A stretch of DNA of 64,000 bases from Vibrio tapetis subsp. quintayensis. Lineage in GTDB: Bacteria > Pseudomonadota > Gammaproteobacteria > Enterobacterales > Vibrionaceae. The stretch is from positions 154,143 through 218,142 of the forward strand of contig NZ_JAUFQV010000036.1 in the NCBI RefSeq assembly GCF_030409945.1. The letters run 5' to 3'. The position numbers and the translations under genes were made by a program. Each line of letters opens with the position of its first letter. Positions within the stretch are counted from its first letter, which is position 1. Below, piece by piece: positions 54,007 to 61,473 of this stretch. The notes under the pieces are model-generated. The model worked only from the letters and a program-made list of their open reading frames with translations, ran no database searches and was not told the DNA's origin.

Positions 54007-55930
54007 CATCCACAGGGTCGTGGTAGGCGTCTATCACGCAATCACGACCATTTTGTTTTGCTTGGTATAACGCTTGATCTAGGATCGAATAAAGTACGTC
54101 AAATTCTGCGAGATTCTCAGATGTTGCCAAGAACGAGAAGCTGGCAGATAAATGGATTGGCGCTTCGTCTTCAGAATACAATGGCTGGCTAGAAATCGCC
54201 ATTCGCAACATTTCTACTCTATTACGTACGTCGGACTCTGCGACGTCAGTTAAGAACACGACAAACTCTTCTCCTCCAAGTCGACCTATAAATTCGTTTT
54301 GATTCAAATGCTGGTTTATGCTTTGAACGACGTGCTTTAAAGCTCTGTCACCCGTTGGATGGCCGTAGGCATCGTTGATTAATTTGAACTTGTCTAAATC
54401 AAACAAGACCAGGACGTGCTTTTTGCTTGGCTTGCTTATTGAGCTTTGCGCTCTAATGTTTGCAACAGCACCCATTCTACTTAAGGCATGAGTTAATGCG
54501 TCGTGATCCGCTAAACGGCGTACTTTTTTGTTTGCGTAGATCATTGCTGTAATCGTTATGCCAAGCAGGGCGATGAACAAGCCGTATGCGAGATTTTGTC
54601 GCTGTAAACTATCCAGTTCTAATCGTTGTGACGTATTCTTAAGAACGAGTTTCGAATTTTCGAGTTCCTCGACGAGCCTTGATTTACTAAGATCAAGTGC
54701 TTCAAATGCATTACGGTTATCTATAGTGTGTTTGTCGACTTCGAGTTTATGAAATTGTTTGTAATATTCCAAAGCTAGATCCAGTTGACCGTCCAATTCA
54801 AACAGATCTGAAAGTTGCAATAGGGCTTTTGATTCGTATATGTAGATATCATCATTCTGCGCGTACTCTAGAGCGGTTTGCGCATATTCAATGGCAACCC
54901 GGTTCAGCTTTCTTGCTTGGTAGGCATGGCTAAGGTACAGCGTGATTTCAATCGTCATCGCTCGGTTGTTTTGTTCTGATGCCATATCGAGAGCTTGATG
55001 CAAGTATGCATTACTTAGATCATGATTACCGTATTTTGTGTGCAATTTCCCTAATCCAATATAGGCCAGCGTGATTCCATATTGATGGTCGAGTTGTTTT
55101 AACAACACTAGAGATTTGTCGTAGTGTTCCAGAGAAACGTCGTAGTCTCCCATTTCGTAATATAGGTTGGCGAGGCTATGTATTACTTGAGCGACGGCTA
55201 ATGGTAGAGTGTTGCCATGGCTTCTTTGATCATAGGAAAGTGAGAGATACTTTAATGCTTGTTCATATTCACCCATATCGGTAAGTAAATTACCGACGTC
55301 GTTATAGATGCCCGAGTTATCATGGTATGACTTTGCTTGATCGATCACTTTAAAGTAGTCATTTAGCGCTAGTTCGTAGTTACCTAAATAATCATGATTA
55401 TTTGCAGTCAAGCGGTATAGGTCCCGAAGTGGAATGAATGGATCGTCCATTTGTTCTAGATGAGATCTCGCCGAATTGCAGTAAAATTTCGCACTGTGAT
55501 GTTCTCCCATTCTACTCAATAGCCTACATAGCTGATATTCGATAACGGTTCTAGCGTTGTAATCGTGATTAACCTTAGTTTGGCTTAGCAGGTTTCTTAG
55601 CCGCGCATAAGACGATTGATTTTTCTGGTTTAACTCATCGTTTAGCGACGCTATTAGATTTGAGTGGAAACGGTCGTAATTGGTTGGGTTATCTTTTGTT
55701 ACACCAAAATAAGGTTGACCACGCAAGCTTAGAAAACGGTGGATTAATGTGGAGATATAAAGTCGTTCGCCACCGTTGGGAAGGGCGATATGCCTTTCTT
55801 GTAGCATTGATAGTGTTGCGTTGTCATTAGCTTGTGTTGCCAGCAGCTTGTCCCAGCTGTCTCTATCAAATGCGAATGCATTATGGCCAAATACCAGCGC
55901 AATAATTAAAGCGGCTAATTGAAATTTCAT
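53969..55930 (-). CDS. TPR-containing diguanylate cyclase (GGDEF)
   Basis: A 653-residue protein with a signal peptide (1-20, ending NAFA). A long periplasmic region (about 21-440) contains tetratricopeptide repeats such as YNDVGNLLTDMGEYEQALKYL and LANLYYEMGDYDVSLEHYDKSL. One membrane helix (about 453-475) leads to a cytoplasmic GGDEF domain (about 480-645) with DLDKFKLINDAYGHPTGDRAL and an intact RLGGEEF active site, so it should make c-di-GMP. The inhibitory RxxD site is not kept (NQNE at that position). A periplasmic peptide or protein may be the signal. It converges on queC with a 38-bp overlap. Confidence 0.93.
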   Translation of the reverse strand: MKFQLAALIIALVFGHNAFAFDRDSWDKLLATQANDNATLSMLQERHIALPNGGERLYISTLIHRFLSLRGQPYFGVTKDNPTNYDRFHSNLIASLNDELNQKNQSSYARLRNLLSQTKVNHDYNARTVIEYQLCRLLSRMGEHHSAKFYCNSARSHLEQMDDPFIPLRDLYRLTANNHDYLGNYELALNDYFKVIDQAKSYHDNSGIYNDVGNLLTDMGEYEQALKYLSLSYDQRSHGNTLPLAVAQVIHSLANLYYEMGDYDVSLEHYDKSLVLLKQLDHQYGITLAYIGLGKLHTKYGNHDLSNAYLHQALDMASEQNNRAMTIEITLYLSHAYQARKLNRVAIEYAQTALEYAQNDDIYIYESKALLQLSDLFELDGQLDLALEYYKQFHKLEVDKHTIDNRNAFEALDLSKSRLVEELENSKLVLKNTSQRLELDSLQRQNLAYGLFIALLGITITAMIYANKKVRRLADHDALTHALSRMGAVANIRAQSSISKPSKKHVLVLFDLDKFKLINDAYGHPTGDRALKHVVQSINQHLNQNEFIGRLGGEEFVVFLTDVAESDVRNRVEMLRMAISSQPLYSEDEAPIHLSASFSFLATSENLAEFDVLYSILDQALYQAKQNGRDCVIDAYHDPVDVMPYAASRPVPA

Positions 55931-56146
55931 TAATATGCTCGTATTTGAATAATGGGGGGTATGTTACGTGCTAAGGCGCAAATGCAAAGGGCATTGGTCA
56001 CTATTTGAATGATATTTATTTTATTCTTAAAAATAATATGAAATTGGTGAAGTGAGTGCTGAAATTTGATGCAACAAACGTAACTGCTGATAATAAGTTT
56101 GATGAGGGAATAGGTTAAAAGATAATACCTGTAGCTTTGGTCGATA

Positions 56147-56178
56147 GAAAAGAAGCGGCTTATTAATCCGCTTCTTTC
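56147..56178 (-). terminator. Terminator after the DUF2750 gene
   Basis: On the minus strand AAGAAGCGG pairs with CCGCTTCTT over a 9-base loop and is followed by TTCTATC. Confidence 0.82.
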
Positions 56179-56186
56179 AAAATCAA

Positions 56187-56537
56187 TTAAAGGTAGAGCT
56201 TCGCTAGTTCACCTGGCTCGATTTCTTTACCTTGCAGTTCTGCGTTCCAGTTACTGCCAACGAGTACACCGTCTTCAGATAGAGTGATTAGCCAGTCTTC
56301 TACGAAGATGTCTAGTGGGATTTCTAATACTTCAAAGTCAGCCCATTCTTCAACGTTATGAGCTGCTGCGTCTTCTTTTGAAGACCAAAATGGCATGACT
56401 TCACTGTTTTCAAACTCAGTTGAGTCACAAGCTAACCAACCTTCATCGTTTCGAAGGCCCCAAACAAGTTTGTTCTGCTTAGTTTCTGTAACGAATAATT
56501 CAAGGTTTGCTTGAAGATCACCGGTTAATTTAGTCAT
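56187..56537 (-). CDS. DUF2750 family protein
   Basis: A 116-residue protein matching DUF2750: KLVWGLRNDEGWLACDS near the start, FWSSKEDAAAHNVEEWADFEVLEIPLDIFVEDWL in the middle, and the closing VGSNWNAELQGKEIEPGEL. The family has no known function; it is common in Vibrio and Shewanella and looks cytoplasmic and acidic. It lies 79 bp downstream of an OmpA-like gene on the same strand but has its own terminator and the gap suffices for a promoter, so co-transcription with the adhesin-associated genes cannot be judged. Confidence 0.85.
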   Translation of the reverse strand: MTKLTGDLQANLELFVTETKQNKLVWGLRNDEGWLACDSTEFENSEVMPFWSSKEDAAAHNVEEWADFEVLEIPLDIFVEDWLITLSEDGVLVGSNWNAELQGKEIEPGELAKLYL

Positions 56538-56616
56538 TTTTGAATTCCATAGATGTAAGACGGCGCTAGAGTATCATTTTATGACACGACTTGAAACGCT
56601 TTGCGTTGTTTGAATT

Positions 56617-57234
56617 CTACTTCGCGATGGTTGTAAATATGGTCCATTCTTTGGCGACTTCACCATGGAAACCAACAACGGTTGCAACCACTCTGCGATT
56701 AAGTGCGTGCGTTGTGTCTGTATCGCCTTTTACAGCGGTGACGGTATCGCCAAAACCAACGGTCTTAATGCGTGTGTGACTAACACCGTAGCTGATCAGT
56801 GCTTTGCGCACGTTGGTTGCTCTTTGTTTAGATAACGCCAAATTATGTTCAGGATTTCCAGTCTTACTAGCAAACCCTTGTAGTTCAATGGAAGTGTCAG
56901 GGTAGGCTGTCAAAAACTCGGCCATGGTTCTTACTTGGGTAATAAATAGAGGTGAAATTTCTGTAGCGTTATTGGCGAACAGCACTTTTAATTGCTTTTT
57001 CTCCGTTGCTTCATAATAGGTTTCACACCCATCGTTATCTATTGAAGCACCCGTCGGTGTGTTTTTGCATAGATCTCTGGCGTTAATGACACCATCACGG
57101 TCTTGATCGGCTAGATCTGCGGCTTGAATGGAAACCGGTGTATCTAAGTAGTCGTATTGCTCATGAAACTCTTGTGTTGCTGCATTGATCGGTGTTGCGC
57201 TGATTAAGGACAGTATTAAGAATAGGCGTTTCAT
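56617..57234 (-). CDS. OmpA-family protein with TSP3-like calcium repeat, pair A
   Basis: A 205-residue protein with a signal peptide ending INAA. A short linker leads to DQDRDGVINARDLC..TPTGASIDNDGC, a thrombospondin type 3-like acidic calcium motif with a cysteine pair. An OmpA peptidoglycan-binding domain follows (about 95-200) with TSIELQGFASKTG, NLALSKQRATNVRKAL and the closing LNRRVVATV. It is probably peptidoglycan-attached in the periplasm, or lies near the outer-membrane channel. It follows the TolC-like gene by 15 bp, exactly as in pair B. Confidence 0.92.
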   Translation of the reverse strand: MKRLFLILSLISATPINAATQEFHEQYDYLDTPVSIQAADLADQDRDGVINARDLCKNTPTGASIDNDGCETYYEATEKKQLKVLFANNATEISPLFITQVRTMAEFLTAYPDTSIELQGFASKTGNPEHNLALSKQRATNVRKALISYGVSHTRIKTVGFGDTVTAVKGDTDTTHALNRRVVATVVGFHGEVAKEWTIFTTIAK

Positions 57235-57249
57235 ATGGGTCTCTAGTAA

Positions 57250-58551
57250 TTAGTAGTGTTGGTTCTTAGTCCACTCTTCAGGGATATCGACTCGAAGAGC
57301 ATCGAGCAAATTACCACTGGCATTCATCACACGGTATTTGGCTAACTGTTCTGCATAGTTCGCATCGACATAGGCTTTACGTGCTTCAAAGAGTTCGTTT
57401 TCGGTATTGAGTAGATCAAGTAGTGTTCGTTTTCCTATTCGGTACTGCTTTTCATAAGCAATAACAGTATTAGAAGCTGAGTCGACGTGATCGGCTAAGA
57501 ATTCTTTTTGCTGGAGCGTGAGATCCAAAGCACTCCATGATAGTTGTAGGCTCTCTTGAATGTTCCGGTGTGTTCTGTCGCGTAAGTCTTTGGCTTTATT
57601 TAGCTGGTAAGCTGCGCGCTCCGAGTTTGCCTCATCGCTACCTCCGTTATAGAGGTTATAGCGAACTCGCAGCATGGCACTGGTTTCGCTACTACTGCCC
57701 TCAAGACCGCCAGCGTCATCACGCCAAGTTTGTGCTGCTTCAAATGACAATGTAGGGAAATTCACGCCTTTGGTTTGATCGTATTGAAATCTGGCTGCAT
57801 CGACGTCAGCACTCGCCACTTTTATCACCGGGTGAATGTCATAGGCACTGTCTAACGCTTGCTGGAATGTTAACGGTAAGGCCGTCACATCGGCGCGCGG
57901 AAATACTAAGCCTTGAGGCCGTTGTCCAACGAGGCGAGTGAATTGAGTATGAGTATCAAATAGGTTGTTTTGAGCCGCAAGGAGGTTGCCATGCGCTTTC
58001 GCGATACGTGCTTCCACTTGAGACACATCTGCAATTGATCCAATGCCCGACTCAGCTCTTCGCTTGATATCGTTGTAGATTTTTTTGTGAACCGCTAGGT
58101 TGCTTTCCGATAATTTGAGTACTTCATTCGCTTTTACCGCATCTAAATAGACGCTGGCTACCGCTAGGGCTTTATCTTGTGCGTTGGCGATCAATTGAAA
58201 TCGCATTGATTCGGTTTCTGCTGCGGTTCTATCAATGTTATTGAGTGTTGATGACCCATCCCAAATCAGTTGGTTAAAAGACAAGGTTGCGTCTTTACGA
58301 TTCAGGTTTTTTCGGTTGTCTGATACTGAGTCGACGCTTTCGAAACCAATACCAGCATCGAGATTGATTTTTGGCTTATAAGCACCGGTGGCTGACTCGT
58401 TATCTTTTTGATAACTCATATAGTCGTTGAAGGCACTTTTGATCTCTGGGTTTGTTGCCAAAGTCATTGCAATAGCTTGCTCTAGTGTTTGAGCATGTGC
58501 CGATATAGATCCGCTTATAAATACAGCAATAGCGCACAATCGGATATTCAT
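57250..58551 (-). CDS. TolC-family outer-membrane channel (LapE/AggA type), pair A
   Basis: A 433-residue protein with signal peptide ending AHAQ. It is an OEP-type channel starting TLEQAIAMTLATNPEIKSAFNDYMSYQ and containing LNQLIWDGSSTLNNIDRTAAE, KRAESGIGSIADVSQVEARIAKAHGNLLAAQ and RIGKRTLLDLLNTENELFEARKAYVDA. These are hallmarks of the TolC proteins that serve type 1 secretion of large adhesins. It is nearly collinear with the second copy at 59713-61017. The giant adhesin begins 2.9 kb upstream on the opposite strand. Confidence 0.92.
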   Translation of the reverse strand: MNIRLCAIAVFISGSISAHAQTLEQAIAMTLATNPEIKSAFNDYMSYQKDNESATGAYKPKINLDAGIGFESVDSVSDNRKNLNRKDATLSFNQLIWDGSSTLNNIDRTAAETESMRFQLIANAQDKALAVASVYLDAVKANEVLKLSESNLAVHKKIYNDIKRRAESGIGSIADVSQVEARIAKAHGNLLAAQNNLFDTHTQFTRLVGQRPQGLVFPRADVTALPLTFQQALDSAYDIHPVIKVASADVDAARFQYDQTKGVNFPTLSFEAAQTWRDDAGGLEGSSSETSAMLRVRYNLYNGGSDEANSERAAYQLNKAKDLRDRTHRNIQESLQLSWSALDLTLQQKEFLADHVDSASNTVIAYEKQYRIGKRTLLDLLNTENELFEARKAYVDANYAEQLAKYRVMNASGNLLDALRVDIPEEWTKNQHY

Positions 58552-59011
58552 TGCGGCAATTCCCCAGTAGTAAATTCTAAATTATTGTATATATATTAGC
58601 GTAATATTGTTCTCATTTCTGAGACTGTAATGCAAGGTGGGAACTATTGGCGGTCTAAAAATTGCGGTGTTGAAGTTATTGAGGATTTGAATTCGGTTAT
58701 TTTATCGATTGCGTTCAAATTTTTTTCGCGTGATAAATAAGCTGTTGTTTTAATGTTAGAAAATAATGGGAATGGATCACTTTTTAAAATATCACGTTTG
58801 AATTTATTGTTTGATATTTATAATACAAATAAATATGCAACTCAATGTTATGTGTTCGGGTTAGTTTAGTTCGCAAATAATGTGATGGTAGTTCCAATTC
58901 TGGGGTTGTGGGAGCGGAAGAAAGAAAAAGCACTTGTTTTATCATTGTATAAGTTAGTTATTCTTAACGTTTGGCTTAAAAGTTCCAAGTTATCGCTGCA
59001 ATATTGACGCA
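58552..59011. other. Intergenic region between the two channel/OmpA pairs
   Basis: AT-rich and without a supported ORF or RNA gene. It should hold the promoter for pair A (TATATATATTAG near 58591) because pair B is closed by a terminator. I see no mobile element remnant in it that would explain the duplication. Confidence 0.55.
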
Positions 59012-59037
59012 ATAAAAAACCGCACAAAATGCGGTTT
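59012..59037 (-). terminator. Terminator after pair B
   Basis: On the minus strand AAACCGCA pairs with TGCGGTTT over a 5-base loop, followed by TTTATT. It separates the two channel/OmpA transcripts. Confidence 0.87.
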
Positions 59038-59076
59038 CTATATGACTTAAAATAAAAGAAGACTGGCCGATGAGTG

Positions 59077-59697
59077 CTATTTTTTCCTTACTGTAAAAAT
59101 GGTCCACTCCCTAACGACGTCCCCCTTAAAACCAACAACTGAGGCGGTCACACGCCTGTTCAGAGCTTGGTTGGCTTTGCTGTCACCTTCTACGGCTAGC
59201 ACCGAATCACCAAACCCTACAGTTTTAATTCTTGTATGGCTTACCCCGTAACCGATGAGGGCCCGTCTTACGTTTTGGGCGCGGGTTTTAGATAACTCTA
59301 AATTATGTGAAGCATTACCAGTACGGCTCGCAAAGCCCTGAAGCTCGATGGTTGTTTCTGGGTAGATATCCAAAAACTCTGCCATCGTGCGTATTTGCGT
59401 TAAGAAAATTGGCGATATTTCAGTTTCATTATTACCGAATAAAACTTTGAGCTGCTTTTGCTCTCTGTTTTCGTAATATTTCTCGCAGCCTTCGTTATCA
59501 ACTAATGCGGTTCGCGGAGTGCCACTGCATAAATCTCGTGCGTTGATTACTCCATCGTAATCATCGTCGGTAAGATCGGCAGATTGCTTCGCGATAGGAG
59601 TAGCAATATATTCATGTTCTTCTGCCTGAACCGCTGTCGTACTAGTTACTGCCAGTATGATGAGCGGAAGCAGTGTCCTTGCTAGTAAATTATTCAC
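59077..59697 (-). CDS. OmpA-family protein with TSP3-like calcium repeat, pair B
   Basis: A 206-residue paralogue of the pair A protein, with a signal peptide ending AVQA, DDDYDGVINARDLCSGTP..ALVDNEGC, then QLKVLFGNNETEISPIF and an OmpA domain with IELQGFASRTG, NLELSKTRAQNVRRAL and TVGFGDSVLAV. The two copies agree over nearly their whole length and differ most before the calcium motif. Like its twin it lies 15 bp behind a TolC-like gene and would help to assemble or stabilise the adhesin secretion channel in the envelope. A specific role is inferred only from co-location. Confidence 0.92.
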   Translation of the reverse strand: MNNLLARTLLPLIILAVTSTTAVQAEEHEYIATPIAKQSADLTDDDYDGVINARDLCSGTPRTALVDNEGCEKYYENREQKQLKVLFGNNETEISPIFLTQIRTMAEFLDIYPETTIELQGFASRTGNASHNLELSKTRAQNVRRALIGYGVSHTRIKTVGFGDSVLAVEGDSKANQALNRRVTASVVGFKGDVVREWTIFTVRKK

Positions 59698-59712
59698 GAT
59701 TGTATACCTAAT

Positions 59713-61017
59713 TTAGTAGTCAACGGGTTCGTTCCACTCGTTCGGAACGTCGATTAGTAATGCACTTAACAGGGTGCCGGTTGCGTTCATCACTCGGTAT
59801 TTAGCGAATTGCTCAGCGAAGTGAGCATCAACATACGATTTTCGAGCTTCAAACAATTCATTTTCTGTGTTTAACAGATCAAGTAACGTTCGTTTACCTA
59901 TTCGATATTGTTTTTCATAAGCTATAACGGTTTGAGCTGCGGAATCGACATGGTCGGCTAGGAATTCTTTTTGTTGAAGCGTAAGATCCAATGCACTCCA
60001 AGACAGTTTTAGGCTTTCTTCAACCGTTCTGTATGAGCGATCTCTTAGATCTTTTGCTTTATTGAGTTGGTATGCAGAGCGTTCGATATTCGCATCATCA
60101 CTGCCACCGTTGTACAAGTTATAACGCATACGAATCATTGCAGAAAGCTCGTCGCTGCTGCCCTCTAATCCGCCGGCATCGTCTCGCCAAACTTGGCCAG
60201 CTTCGAATGAAATTGTTGGGTAATTTACGCCTTTAGATTGGTCGAACTGAAACCTTGCCGCATCAACATCGCTCATTGAAACTTTAAGAACTGGGTGATT
60301 ATCGTTAGCGGTTTTTAAAGCGTCACCAAGGGAGAGTGGGAGTTCGTTTACGTCTGCTCGAGGGAAGACAAGCCCTTGCGGTGTTTGGCCAACAATTCGG
60401 TAAAACTGAGTATGGGTATCGAAAATGTTATTTTGAGCCGCGAGTAAATTGCCGTGAGCCTTTGCTATACGAGCTTCTACTTGTGAAAGATCAGCGGTTG
60501 ATCCAATGCCTGATTCTGCTCGCTTTCGGATGTCTTTGTAGATCTTTTTATGAACCGCTAGGTTACTCTCTGAAAGCGCTAAGATCTCGTTCGCTTTTAC
60601 TGCATCGAGGTATATTTGAGTCACCTCCAGCGCCTTATCTTGGGCATCTGAAAGTAGCTGAAAACGCATGGATTCGGCTTCTGCTGCAGTCCTATCCATG
60701 TTGTTCAACGTGGCTGAGCCATCCCAAATTAACTGGTTGAGCGTGAGTGTCGCTTCTTTACGATTTAAGTTAGTACTAACGTCCTGTGTGGTATTCACTT
60801 TTTCGTAACCTATTCCTGCATCTAAATCGATAGAGGGGAGGTAAGCGCCGTTCGCAGACTCATGCTGTTTAACGTAACTTTTGTAGTCGTTAAAGGCACT
60901 TTTAAGCACAGGATTTGTCGCTAGAGTAATCGCAATAGATTGCTCAAGCGTTTGAGATAAAACACTATTTGACAGCAGTAACGCTGATGCCAGTAGCGTG
61001 ATTTTTGTCCTATTCAC
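59713..61017 (-). CDS. TolC-family outer-membrane channel (LapE/AggA type), pair B
   Basis: The longest frame starts at 61044, but GTG 61017 has TGGAG six bases upstream and gives MNRTKITLLASALLLS.., a clean signal peptide and 434 residues, matching the 433 of the twin copy. It shares TLEQSIAITLATNPVLKSAFNDY, LNQLIWDGSATLNNMDRTAAEAES, KRAESGIGSTADLSQVEARIAKAHG and the C-terminal RIGKRTLLDLLNTENELFEARKSYVDA with pair A. It is the likely outer-membrane exit for the adjacent adhesin, from whose gene it is divergent. The ABC and HlyD partners are not in this window. Confidence 0.92.
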   Translation of the reverse strand: MNRTKITLLASALLLSNSVLSQTLEQSIAITLATNPVLKSAFNDYKSYVKQHESANGAYLPSIDLDAGIGYEKVNTTQDVSTNLNRKEATLTLNQLIWDGSATLNNMDRTAAEAESMRFQLLSDAQDKALEVTQIYLDAVKANEILALSESNLAVHKKIYKDIRKRAESGIGSTADLSQVEARIAKAHGNLLAAQNNIFDTHTQFYRIVGQTPQGLVFPRADVNELPLSLGDALKTANDNHPVLKVSMSDVDAARFQFDQSKGVNYPTISFEAGQVWRDDAGGLEGSSDELSAMIRMRYNLYNGGSDDANIERSAYQLNKAKDLRDRSYRTVEESLKLSWSALDLTLQQKEFLADHVDSAAQTVIAYEKQYRIGKRTLLDLLNTENELFEARKSYVDAHFAEQFAKYRVMNATGTLLSALLIDVPNEWNEPVDY

Positions 61018-61473
61018 GACGTTCTCCAGGTTGTCCATTACCAAGTTTTAACAAGTGTATGAGTAAATGCGGTCTCAAATGTGAGAATTTAATGATTAAG
61101 TTAAGACTAAATAACATATTTACTAATGATTAGTATACCTAGTGTTGCTAATTTTATTACCATTAATGTATTACACGTATATCTAGTTTCTCACTCATTC
61201 TTGGTTGTTTTGATTTGTTCCGTTTTAAGCGGTTTCATTGTAACTGGTTACTTATTGATTATGGTTCATAAGCAATCAATAAGAAAAAGTGAGGTTGGAT
61301 AATGGGACTTATCTCTAAGTTGTAAAAGTGACGTCGGCCATATGTCACAGCCAGTGTTGGTTTTGTGGCCTTGGTTCCACTTCGATGATAAGTTACCTGT
61401 TCGATCATTTTTTTAACATCCATCAATTCACTTGGGTTTGGTGAAGGATGTAAAACTGTTTTTAGAGGTTCAC
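61018..61473. promoter_or_regulatory. Divergent control region of the channel and adhesin genes
   Basis: 456 bp between divergent genes. It holds GTAAC-tg-GTTAC at 61240-61251 abutting a perfect 10-bp inverted repeat, CTTATTGATT (61251-61260) and AATCAATAAG (61274-61283), and then GAGG with a 7-codon ATG frame at 61302-61325. A GAGG 5 bases ahead of ATG 61474 is the adhesin ribosome site. Promoters for both directions must lie here, but I cannot assign them precisely. Confidence 0.65.

Noticed and set aside
61066..61140. Short ATG frame upstream of the adhesin
   Set aside because: No ribosome site, AT-rich composition and overlap with the promoter region of the divergent channel gene.
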